Shown one piece after another: positions 9,750-18,091 of a stretch of DNA of 48,701 bases. Within the stretch, counting starts at the first letter, position 1. Every line of letters starts with the position of its first letter. The DNA is from Kiritimatiellia bacterium (GTDB lineage Bacteria; Verrucomicrobiota; Kiritimatiellia; RFP12; UBA1067): the NCBI GenBank assembly GCA_018384485.1, contig JAHBAE010000089.1:1-48701 (forward strand), in the 5' to 3' direction. A program made the translations under genes and the position numbers. The notes below the pieces were generated by a model that saw only the letters and a list, made by a program, of their open reading frames with translations, searched no databases and was not told where the DNA came from.

Positions 9750-9836
9750 GAATGAATGTTTGAATGTTAGAATGTTGGAATGTTTGAATGTTTAGATTGG
9801 AAACAACCTGAACAACTGGCAAAGACAACTTGTATT
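9750..9836 (+). repeat. dispersed intergenic repeat: short AATGTTTG-like tandem units followed by a GGAAACAAC...CAACTGGCAAAGACAACTTGT core (copy 1)
   Basis: Near-identical reverse-complement copy at ~46700-46780. Confidence 0.7.
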
Positions 9837-9841
9837 TGGTG

Positions 9842-10000
9842 CGCGGGCGCGGGGCCTTGCGGCTGCTTCGCAGTTCGCGCTTCGCGCTCACCCAACCTGA
9901 TCGCGCACCTCTTGCGACTTTCGCTACGCGAAAGCTCCTCACTACGTTCGTCGGGGGACCTGACCGCTACGCGGCAGGTGCATCTCGCGACAGGCGCATC
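9842..10000 (+). repeat. array of small triloop hairpins
   Basis: CTGC-TTC-GCAG, GCGC-TTC-GCGC, CTTTCGC-TAC-GCGAAAG, CCTGaCCGC-TAC-GCGGCAGG in succession. Confidence 0.5.
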
Positions 10001-10086
10001 TCCACGTCCGCGTTTTTCGTTGTTGATATAATTGCTTGAGTGTAATGGAGAATGTCTGGTTTCTAAAAATGATAGCGAAAATGTTG

Positions 10087-10127
10087 TCCAAAAGTAAACG
10101 GAAGTAATTCTTGCATTTACTTTTGGA
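10087..10127. repeat. 12-bp perfect inverted repeat upstream of rpsA
   Basis: TCCAAAAGTAAA (10087-10098) / TTTACTTTTGGA (10116-10127), 17-nt spacer. Confidence 0.7.
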
Positions 10128-10190
10128 TATCACACATTGTTAATACGTGAAAAAGGCATTCCACTTGCGATTGACGCGAAAGGGGAATAT

Positions 10191-10200
10191 TTGGTATACT
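10191..10200 (+). promoter_or_regulatory. extended -10 promoter for rpsA
   Basis: TTGGTATACT; leader ~75 nt to ATG 10283. Confidence 0.4.
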
Positions 10201-10282
10201 TCAACCTTCCGCGCTCAAAAACGAGGCGGACGCGGCAGAAAACCGCGATCTATAACTAACAATAAAAGTACAGAAAAGTATT

Positions 10283-12040
10283 ATGGCAGTGAGAATTCCT
10301 ACGCCCCCCCAGGCGAAGAGCACGGCGATGGCTGAGATGCTCCAGGCGTCCTCGGGCGAGGTTTCGTTCAAGAGCGGTTCAATAGTGGACGGCTCGGTTA
10401 CCGCTATTAAGGGCGATGACATCTTCGTGGATATCGGCTACAAGTCGGCCGGTTCCGTTTCCGCATCTGAATTCGGCGAAGACGCTGATGTCAAGATCGG
10501 TGATAAAGTTTCCGTTATGATCGTCAAACTTGAAGACGATAAGACGGGTATGATTGAGCTTTCCAAGCGCCGCGCCGACGAGAAGATTCGTTGGGAAAAG
10601 ATCCTTACGCGCTATGTCGAAGGTTGTGTCGTTACTGGTACAATCAAGAGCGCTGTTCGCGGCGGTCTTATCGTTCAGGTCGACGATGTTGAAGCGTTTC
10701 TCCCTGGCAGCCAGATCGAAATCGCTCCTGTCAAGGAGCTCGAGCCTTATGTCGGTCAGACGTATGACTTTAAGGTTATCAAGATTTCCAATGAGAGGCG
10801 CAACCTCATCATCTCGCGCCGCGAGCTCATTGAGGGCACGCTCGCTGAGAAGAAGGCTGAGCTCCTCGCTTCTCTCGCCAAGGGCGAAGTGCGCAAGGGC
10901 CGCGTGAAGAACATCACCGACTTCGGCGCGTTCGTCGATCTCGATGGCATCGACGGTCTTCTCCATATCACCGATATGAGCTGGGGCCGCATCAAGCATC
11001 CTGGCGAGGTTCTCAAAGTCGGTCAGGAAATCGAAGTTATGGTTCTCGATGTCGATCGCGATCGTGAGCGCATCTCGCTCGGTCTTAAGCAGACGACGCA
11101 GAACCCCTGGGATACGATCCAGGAGCGTTTCCCTGTCGGCTCCCGCGTTCAGGGCAAGGTCGTCAATCTCGCCGCTTACGGTGCGTTCGTCGAAATCGAC
11201 ACGGGCATCGAAGGGCTTGTCCACATCTCCGAATTCAGCTGGACCAAGCGTGTCGCGCGTGCGTCTGATATGCTCTCCGTCGGTGACGAAGTGCAGGTCG
11301 TCGTTCTTTCCGTCGACATCGAGAATCAGAAGATTGCCCTCGGCATCCGCCAGACTCAGGATAACCCCTGGGACACCGTTCAGGAGCGCTTCCCCGTCGG
11401 CTCGAAGATTTCGGGCAAGGTTCGCAACTTCACCGCTTACGGTGCGTTTGTCGAGCTCGAGGAAGGTATTGACGGCATGATTCACGTCAGCGATATGAGC
11501 TGGACGCGCAAGATCAACCATCCTTCCGAGTGCCTCCAGAAGGGGCAGGAAGTTGAGGCGGTTGTTCTTGATGTCAATCCGAAAGAACAGCGCATCTCGC
11601 TTGGTCTCAAGCAGGCTCAGCCCGATCCGTGGGATGATATCGCCAAGAAGTTCCCCGTCGGTGCTACTGTCAAGGGCAAGGTTTCGAAGATCGCCTCGTT
11701 TGGTGCGTTTGTCGAGCTCGAGAATGGCGTGGACGGCCTCGTTCACATCTCCCAGATTTCCGGCGACCGCGTCGAGAAGGTGCGCGATGCTCTTGAGATC
11801 GGTCAGGAAGTCGAAGCACGTATCGTCAAGGTTGACCGCGCCGAGCGTCGTATCGGCCTGAGCATCCGTGCTATGACGATGACAGAAGACGAAATTCAGG
11901 GCCTCGTTGCCGAAGCGGCTGGCGAGGAGAAGACTCCGGTCAATGCGAAGACCTCCGGCAGCGAAAGCCTCGGCGGCCTTTCCGCTGCGTTTGACAACGC
12001 TTTTGCGAATGTCGAATGGCAGCCCGGCGAAGCCAACTAA
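10283..12040 (+). CDS. rpsA: 30S ribosomal protein S1
   Basis: 585 aa, repeated S1 domains (GKVRNFTAYGAFVELEEGIDGMIHVSDMSW etc.). Confidence 0.95.
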   Translation: MAVRIPTPPQAKSTAMAEMLQASSGEVSFKSGSIVDGSVTAIKGDDIFVDIGYKSAGSVSASEFGEDADVKIGDKVSVMIVKLEDDKTGMIELSKRRADEKIRWEKILTRYVEGCVVTGTIKSAVRGGLIVQVDDVEAFLPGSQIEIAPVKELEPYVGQTYDFKVIKISNERRNLIISRRELIEGTLAEKKAELLASLAKGEVRKGRVKNITDFGAFVDLDGIDGLLHITDMSWGRIKHPGEVLKVGQEIEVMVLDVDRDRERISLGLKQTTQNPWDTIQERFPVGSRVQGKVVNLAAYGAFVEIDTGIEGLVHISEFSWTKRVARASDMLSVGDEVQVVVLSVDIENQKIALGIRQTQDNPWDTVQERFPVGSKISGKVRNFTAYGAFVELEEGIDGMIHVSDMSWTRKINHPSECLQKGQEVEAVVLDVNPKEQRISLGLKQAQPDPWDDIAKKFPVGATVKGKVSKIASFGAFVELENGVDGLVHISQISGDRVEKVRDALEIGQEVEARIVKVDRAERRIGLSIRAMTMTEDEIQGLVAEAAGEEKTPVNAKTSGSESLGGLSAAFDNAFANVEWQPGEAN

Positions 12041-12058
12041 TTAGAAAGGAACCAAAAA

Positions 12059-12289
12059 ATGTCCAGAGTTTGTGATATCTGCGGCAAGGGCCCTTCGGTC
12101 GGCAACGTCGTCGTCCGCAAAGGTTCTCCCAAGTACAAAGGCGGCATCGGTCTCCACACGACCGGCATTACGAAGCGCCGCTTCCTTCCCAACCTCCGTT
12201 CGGTCCGCGTGACTGATGCGAAGGGCAACACTTCACGCAAGTGCATTTGCGCGAAGTGCCTTAGGGCGGGCAAAGTGACGAAGGCCTAA
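12059..12289 (+). CDS. rpmB: 50S ribosomal protein L28
   Basis: 76 aa, MSRVCDICGKGPSVGNVV...RRFLPNLRSVRV; AAAGGA upstream. Confidence 0.95.
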   Translation: MSRVCDICGKGPSVGNVVVRKGSPKYKGGIGLHTTGITKRRFLPNLRSVRVTDAKGNTSRKCICAKCLRAGKVTKA

Positions 12290-12379
12290 GCTTTCGGCGC
12301 TTTCGATGAAAGTTCGGCGGTTTTCGTCTTTTGACGGAGGCCGCCGCTTCATTTTGTCAGGATATGTTATAATATGCGC

Positions 12380-14323
12380 ATGAAAATAATTGGAGAAAAA
12401 ATTTTTACGCGTGATGCCGATGGCTGTCTTCTGAGCCGTATCGGCACGATGTTTTTTCACACTCCCGGGCTTGTGACGATTAAGACGGTCCACGCCATGC
12501 AGCGCGTCGCCTGGCTTAAATATCTTGCGCAGGAGAAGGGAAGGGCGCTTACCGAGGCAGAAGAGGAGAAAGAGATTTCCGAGTCTGTCGATCTCGTCTT
12601 TACAGATCAATACGTTCTTATACGGCCTAATCCAGAGAGAATGGATCTTGCTTTCAAGGCCGACGAGCAGCTTCAGAAAATCGTCTCTAAAAGGCATATC
12701 CGTTTTCTTAATACACATAGCGCCGTTGTTCGCAAGGCTTTGCGCGAGCGCGGCGAAAACTGGAGGATGGCCCGCCAGCCCATTTCACACGAAGAGATGG
12801 ATAAACTTATTGAGGGGTCGAAAGTGGCCATAGCGGGTCTTCCCGTCTACTATTACAACAGAATGACGGGCACCCGCTTTTTGACGGCAGGAGCTTTTGG
12901 CTCGTTTGGCGAGCTTGGTCCAGATGATTTCCGTAAGCAGATTTCAGAGGTTGTCACATCTCTAGCCAAGCGTAACAGGCAGGGCTATCCCGAGCTTGAC
13001 GTGTTTCCTCCCGCCTTTACCTATGAGGTAAAGAGCGCTCTAAGGGCGTTGAATATCGAGAGCCTTTCAGATGAGCAGCTTCGCGGTGAATACGAGCGGA
13101 TTCTTTTGGAGTGGCGCATGTCGAACCCTCCGGAAATGAGAGAGGAGTCTCTTTCCAATTTTGAGTGGCGCAATGAAATGTGCCATATTCTGACGAAAGG
13201 GCCCAACGAAACAACGGCTGGGGAGCATGAACTTATAGCTGGCATCTCCCCGGAATTTTACCGGCAGATTGAATGGCTGCCGGGCGTGCGGATAATGGAT
13301 GGTGAAGTGATATTCGACAGCATCTATAAGGAAGCTCAAAGAACGCAAGATCCAGAGCTGCTTGCTAAATGCGACAATAGGGTTAAAAGTTTCCTTTTTA
13401 ACATGATGAGGCTTTTAGGGCGCGTTAAGTATGTGAACATCGGGCGTATTTCGCATTCTCTTGCGCGAGGGTCGGCAAGCGTGCGGCGCAGCGGAAATGT
13501 TTATATAATGCAGTACGCAGAGACGTATGACGAAGAGCCGAAGGTGGTCATGATCCGTCTTCAGAAGTGGGGCGTCAAGGAACATCTTGATGAAGGCAAA
13601 AGTCTTGATCAGGCCATTATGGAGGCGGATGAATATTCCGATTATGTTCTTGACCGCCGTCTCATGTGCCGGCAGCTCGGTATGAATCTGCCGAGCCAGC
13701 TCTTCTTTGAGCGCTTTACCGAAAAGTATCATGGGCAGAACCAGTATAATGGAATTTCGGTGCGCAGCGCATATTTTGTTCGCGATTATGAGCGTGGAAT
13801 GGCGTCTGATAAGATTCCCGTCTCAAAGTACCGCAATCCTGCCTGGGCGAATTCCTTCGCCTCATTGATGGGAGCGGCGGCGGCCATCGATATTGTTGTG
13901 GGGAGGCGCAGTACCGAAACTGGAGAGCTTCTTTTTGATCGCAATTACGAGGTGGTCGTTCAAGGTGCCGACGGTCTTCCCGCGGAAGTTAAAGTTACAG
14001 ATCACGCAGGAAGTTTTGTTGAGTATCTTAAACCGCTTGAAGAGACTGTCAGAGAATACGCATCCTTCGCTTTGAACCGCAAAGCGCACGTTTCGCAATA
14101 TAGCGTGTTTGTAAAGTCTTATGTCGATGGATTCCGCAAGGCTCTTGTTGATCTGCAAGAATCTTATCGTGCGAGGAAATCGGCGTTTGATGATTTATTC
14201 AGCGATCGGCCGTACGATACCAACGGCTCGGGTGCGTATCGGTGGAGCAAAGTTCTGGAGCGCCTTGATTCCAGCGATCCATCTCGCCTTGCGCTTATTC
14301 TGTCTGAAGCTGCAGGATGTTGA
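12380..14323 (+). CDS. hypothetical protein of unknown family (tool start 12374; 12380 predicted as leaderless start)
   Basis: Long uninterrupted ORF; TATAAT at 12368-12373 directly upstream; stop overlaps the next start. Confidence 0.8.
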   Translation: MKIIGEKIFTRDADGCLLSRIGTMFFHTPGLVTIKTVHAMQRVAWLKYLAQEKGRALTEAEEEKEISESVDLVFTDQYVLIRPNPERMDLAFKADEQLQKIVSKRHIRFLNTHSAVVRKALRERGENWRMARQPISHEEMDKLIEGSKVAIAGLPVYYYNRMTGTRFLTAGAFGSFGELGPDDFRKQISEVVTSLAKRNRQGYPELDVFPPAFTYEVKSALRALNIESLSDEQLRGEYERILLEWRMSNPPEMREESLSNFEWRNEMCHILTKGPNETTAGEHELIAGISPEFYRQIEWLPGVRIMDGEVIFDSIYKEAQRTQDPELLAKCDNRVKSFLFNMMRLLGRVKYVNIGRISHSLARGSASVRRSGNVYIMQYAETYDEEPKVVMIRLQKWGVKEHLDEGKSLDQAIMEADEYSDYVLDRRLMCRQLGMNLPSQLFFERFTEKYHGQNQYNGISVRSAYFVRDYERGMASDKIPVSKYRNPAWANSFASLMGAAAAIDIVVGRRSTETGELLFDRNYEVVVQGADGLPAEVKVTDHAGSFVEYLKPLEETVREYASFALNRKAHVSQYSVFVKSYVDGFRKALVDLQESYRARKSAFDDLFSDRPYDTNGSGAYRWSKVLERLDSSDPSRLALILSEAAGC

Positions 14324-15240
14324 AGTATGTTTTAAAACGCCTTTGGCAGACAATCCCGACTACGGTCGGGATTATTCTGCTTGCGTTTATTCTTTTCAAT
14401 GTCATCGGCGGCTCTCCTGCGGAAACTTTGCTGGGTAAAAATGCCACGCCAGAAGCGATAGCGGCATTTAACGCGAAGTGGGGGTATGATAAACCTCTTT
14501 CCGAGCAGTTTCTAAGGTTTGTGTTTGATATCTTCCGTGGTCAGTTCGGCTATTCAGTAGAGTATCAGGAGCCTGTCGCGGAAGTTCTTAAGCGAGGTGT
14601 ATGGCCATCGCTTTCGCTTACGGTTCCTATCCTTTTGGGCTCCGTTTTTGTAGCTCTTTCTCTTTCGCTCGTCGCGGCCGCATATCGAGGGCGTTTTGCC
14701 GACAAGGCGATTCTCCTTTGCTCCACAGTGGTGATGAGTGTTAATTACGTGATTTGGGTGTTGGCCGGTCAGTTCTTTCTTTCATATAAAGCCGGGTTCT
14801 TTCCCGTCTGGGGGTATGAGAATGCGACATTTCTTCTGCTGCCAGTTTTAATAGGAATTATTTCTTCTCTTGGGGCTGATGTCAGGTTTTTCCGTTCTGC
14901 AATTTTAGACGAAATCTATCGTCCTTACGTTCTTGCCGTGCGTGCGAAAGGAGTCTCTGGTTGGTTTATTATGACTCGCCACGTGCTTCGCAATTCTCTC
15001 ATTCCCGTTGTCACGTATGTCTCATTATCCATTCCTTACTTGTTTACGGGATCTCTTCTTCTTGAAGGATTTTTCGGCATTCCAGGCCTTGGTTCTGTTT
15101 CTATAAATGCTATTCATTCATCCGATATGGCTGTCGTCAGGGCGGTGGTGGTTATAGGTGCGCTTCTTTATCAATTTGTGAATCTTGCGGCCGATGTCAT
15201 TTATGCGTGGTTGGACCCTCGTGTTCGACTTGACTTATGA
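14317..15240 (+). CDS. DppB/OppB-type ABC transporter permease
   Basis: MLKYVLKRLWQTIPTTVGIILLAFILFNVIGGSPA, EAA-loop region VRAKGVSGWFIMTRHVLRNSLIPV, C-terminal YAWLDPRVRL. Confidence 0.9.
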   Translation: MLKYVLKRLWQTIPTTVGIILLAFILFNVIGGSPAETLLGKNATPEAIAAFNAKWGYDKPLSEQFLRFVFDIFRGQFGYSVEYQEPVAEVLKRGVWPSLSLTVPILLGSVFVALSLSLVAAAYRGRFADKAILLCSTVVMSVNYVIWVLAGQFFLSYKAGFFPVWGYENATFLLLPVLIGIISSLGADVRFFRSAILDEIYRPYVLAVRAKGVSGWFIMTRHVLRNSLIPVVTYVSLSIPYLFTGSLLLEGFFGIPGLGSVSINAIHSSDMAVVRAVVVIGALLYQFVNLAADVIYAWLDPRVRLDL

Positions 15241-15268
15241 GCCACATTTGTGCTATACTTGTGTTCGA

Positions 15269-15946
15269 ATGAGTCGAAAAATTTCAATTTTTTGCGCTAT
15301 GATGGTGTTGCTGAGCGTATGCTTATGCGGCTGCTCTGTTATATCTGATTCCATTTCGGGCGTTCTTGCGCCTGAAGAGCCGGTAGATACGCATGTTGTG
15401 GCGCAATGGTGGGATGGTCCTCGTATACGTACGGGGATAGCTCTTATTATTCAAGTCGGCACTCCTGCTTCTCCTCCCCAAATGATGGAGGTGCTTGTTG
15501 ATCAGAAGGGTGAAATCACAATCCCGCTGTTGTTGCAAAAGCCGGTGCATTGCGATGGCCTTACATTAGATGCTCTAAAGACTAAACTTGTCAAAGAATA
15601 TTCTCGTTACTACCGCCAACCGCAGGTGACGGTGACGTTCGCTCCGTATGATGGCAAGGGCGTCAGCCCATGGGGTACTGTTACAGTGTTAGGCGAGGTT
15701 TTGTCGCCTGGGCCGGTTAATATTCCTTCTACGATGGATTTGCCTGTAACTAAAGTGTTGCAGATGGCGGGAGGCCTTAAACCTTATGCTGATCGCACTC
15801 GTATCTGCGTTACAAGGTGCGACCAAGCTGGAAAGCAGCATAAAACTTACGTTGATTTAAAGGAAATCGGAAAAGACGGCAGGCCTGATAAGGATATGCT
15901 CCTTAGGGCTGGCGATGTTGTCTGGGTTCCTGAAACTTGGTATTAA
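15269..15946 (+). CDS. Wza-like polysaccharide biosynthesis/export lipoprotein
   Basis: Signal/lipobox MSRKISIFCAMMVLLSVCLCGC; poly_export and SLBB-like VLGEVLSPGPVNIPSTMDLPVTKVLQMAGGL. Upstream TATACT 15254-15259. Confidence 0.83.
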   Translation: MSRKISIFCAMMVLLSVCLCGCSVISDSISGVLAPEEPVDTHVVAQWWDGPRIRTGIALIIQVGTPASPPQMMEVLVDQKGEITIPLLLQKPVHCDGLTLDALKTKLVKEYSRYYRQPQVTVTFAPYDGKGVSPWGTVTVLGEVLSPGPVNIPSTMDLPVTKVLQMAGGLKPYADRTRICVTRCDQAGKQHKTYVDLKEIGKDGRPDKDMLLRAGDVVWVPETWY

Positions 15947-15963
15947 TGAAATTAAAATAGGAG

Positions 15964-16860
15964 ATGATAGGTATGTACGCAAAGAAAAAAATACTGCTTG
16001 TTGCGGTCGCGCTCTTTTCTGCGGCAGCTGTGTGCGCAGACGGGCAAAAAGTCTTGTCGCTTTCACAAGCTCGCGGGAAAATCGGCGAGGCTATCGCCAA
16101 TCAGTCTGTAATGGCAGAAACGGTGAAATCGCTTTCTCCTGTAGATCAAGTTTCTTTCCTTGCGGCTGTCAATGCGGCGATTGCGAAGAATCCTGGTTCG
16201 AAGGAAGCGAAAGCGGCTCTCTACCTCCAGTGTAACGCAACGGCGCTTAAGGCTGCGAAGGAAAGCAAAGGTGATATAAAAGCGCTCCTCTCTGAAGTTT
16301 TTGCAACTGTTGAAATTTATGCGCTCTGCCCTATCAGCGAATATTTCGGTGATAAGCTTTTCAACAGGTCTGCCGATCCAAGTAAGACATTTTCTGACGA
16401 ATCCTTCCAAAGTATTGCTAAGGCGGCAATATCGGCAGTCGCAAAACGTTGCGCCAGTGTTGATAATGCTAGCGTCCGTACGACATTCTGCATTGCTATG
16501 TTTATGAGGGCGTCCGGCGGTACTTCCGAAGAATTGCTTGCGAGTCTTGTAGGTGTGCTTCCTGCCTCTGATCGCGAGAAAGCTTCAAAGGAGTGGCTCC
16601 CATCCGCTCTTGGTCTTGGCGGAAAGGAAAAGACGTACGAGCCTATGCTTGCAGAGTCTGATTCCGAGTCCCAGCCCAATATTGACGTGGTTGTCATGCT
16701 TACTGGTATGCAGGAGCATGATGCCGTGCTTTCTTCGCTTCCAAACGGTGCAACGGAAGGGGCTTTGAATTTTCACGATCAAATGTCCGCAAATCAAACT
16801 CCTCTTGAAAAAGGGGATGATGTTGCAGAGCCTAAGCCTTATCAAGGTCAGAAATTCTAA
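15964..16860 (+). CDS. secreted/periplasmic hypothetical protein in exopolysaccharide locus
   Basis: Signal peptide KKKILLVAVALFSAAAVCA; start may be ATG 15973. Confidence 0.7.
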   Translation: MIGMYAKKKILLVAVALFSAAAVCADGQKVLSLSQARGKIGEAIANQSVMAETVKSLSPVDQVSFLAAVNAAIAKNPGSKEAKAALYLQCNATALKAAKESKGDIKALLSEVFATVEIYALCPISEYFGDKLFNRSADPSKTFSDESFQSIAKAAISAVAKRCASVDNASVRTTFCIAMFMRASGGTSEELLASLVGVLPASDREKASKEWLPSALGLGGKEKTYEPMLAESDSESQPNIDVVVMLTGMQEHDAVLSSLPNGATEGALNFHDQMSANQTPLEKGDDVAEPKPYQGQKF

Positions 16861-16872
16861 ATAGGAGTTATT

Positions 16873-18090
16873 ATGCGCAGTTTATGTATTTCGGCGATTG
16901 GTGCGGTAGCAGTTGCATTTTCTGCTTCTGCGGAAATGATGGATCGCCCTGGCGGTTTTAGGATTGGTCAGAGGCTTACGATAAGGCCGTATGTTTCTTT
17001 TTCAGCGACTTACGACAGCAATGTCGGAAGTAATTCTGCTGAAGATGAAGATGTGATTTGGACCGTCAACCCAGGTCTTAATTTTGAATATCGCGCTGAC
17101 AGGTGGTATTTGCTCGGTTCCGGTTACTATTCCTTCAACGCGTATTCAAAAGATCACAAGTCCAACACAAGCGATTATCATAACTATGGTCAAACGCTTA
17201 CCTTCGGTTGGGATACATCTTCTAAAGAGGAGCGCGGTTGGTCATTAATTCTCAATGAGAGCTTTAGGCTTCTCAATGAGACTGATGATATCACTCTTAG
17301 CGACGGAAGCACCTATGGGCGCGATTCGCAGCAGTTTAACTTCACTGGAGTTCTTGAGCGCCGCATTACAGAGCACCTGCACGCAAGCGTGAACGCGGGG
17401 TATTATTGGCTTGATTACGACAATTCCAATTCCTCCGCTCCGATTTACGGATGGTCACGCTGGACTGGCGGTGCTGAAATTGGTTATGCCGCTTCCAAGT
17501 GGTTTGACATCCTTCTTGCCGCAAGCTATCAGGATTATTCTCAGGATAATACCAGAGGTTACGGTATTGGAAACGAATCGAATGGCACTACACTCCATAT
17601 TGGTTTCGGCTCCTATGCAACAGAGCGTATTTCATACAGGCTTCTCGCAGGTTGGACTCGCTTTGAGTATGCTGGCGGTGCCGATACATCCAACGGTATG
17701 ACATACTCCATCTCTGGAAAGTGGCAGATTGGCGAGACGTGGAACCTTGTGGCTCTCGCGGCAAGTTATTATCAGCCCTCCGAGCGCGAGTATGCTACGG
17801 TTCAACGCACGGATGCTCTCAGCTTTGGCGTTGCAAAGTCACTTATCCGTGGCAAGCTTAACGCAACTTTTGACGTATGCTATCGTCATGAAAGCAACAC
17901 CTACTCGGAGGACCCCGATCGTGACTACGATCTTGATATCCTCACCTTTAGAGGCGGGCTTAATTATTCGCTCAACAATTACATGACGATTTTCACGAGG
18001 GGTGAGTACCGTGATTCTATGAGCGATAAAAGCGGTTATTACGACTATGAGCGCTTCAGGGTTTCTGTTGGACTGCGTTTGACTTATTAA
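16873..18090 (+). CDS. outer-membrane beta-barrel protein (BBP2-like, exopolysaccharide-associated)
   Basis: Signal peptide, RLTIRPYVSFSATYDSNVG, alternating aromatic strands, terminal FRVSVGLRLTY. Confidence 0.75.
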   Translation: MRSLCISAIGAVAVAFSASAEMMDRPGGFRIGQRLTIRPYVSFSATYDSNVGSNSAEDEDVIWTVNPGLNFEYRADRWYLLGSGYYSFNAYSKDHKSNTSDYHNYGQTLTFGWDTSSKEERGWSLILNESFRLLNETDDITLSDGSTYGRDSQQFNFTGVLERRITEHLHASVNAGYYWLDYDNSNSSAPIYGWSRWTGGAEIGYAASKWFDILLAASYQDYSQDNTRGYGIGNESNGTTLHIGFGSYATERISYRLLAGWTRFEYAGGADTSNGMTYSISGKWQIGETWNLVALAASYYQPSEREYATVQRTDALSFGVAKSLIRGKLNATFDVCYRHESNTYSEDPDRDYDLDILTFRGGLNYSLNNYMTIFTRGEYRDSMSDKSGYYDYERFRVSVGLRLTY

Positions 18091-18091
18091 T

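Noticed and set aside
9750-9795. CRISPR-like array
   Set aside because: Units are ~8-9 nt contiguous repeats with no spacers; no cas genes in the window.
8509-9942. 477-aa minus-strand ORF
   Set aside because: Antisense to the alpha-galactosidase and reads through the AATGTTTG repeat (LNIQTFQHSNIQTF); spurious.
10379-11746. 455-aa minus-strand ORF
   Set aside because: Antisense to rpsA; mirrors S1 repeats.
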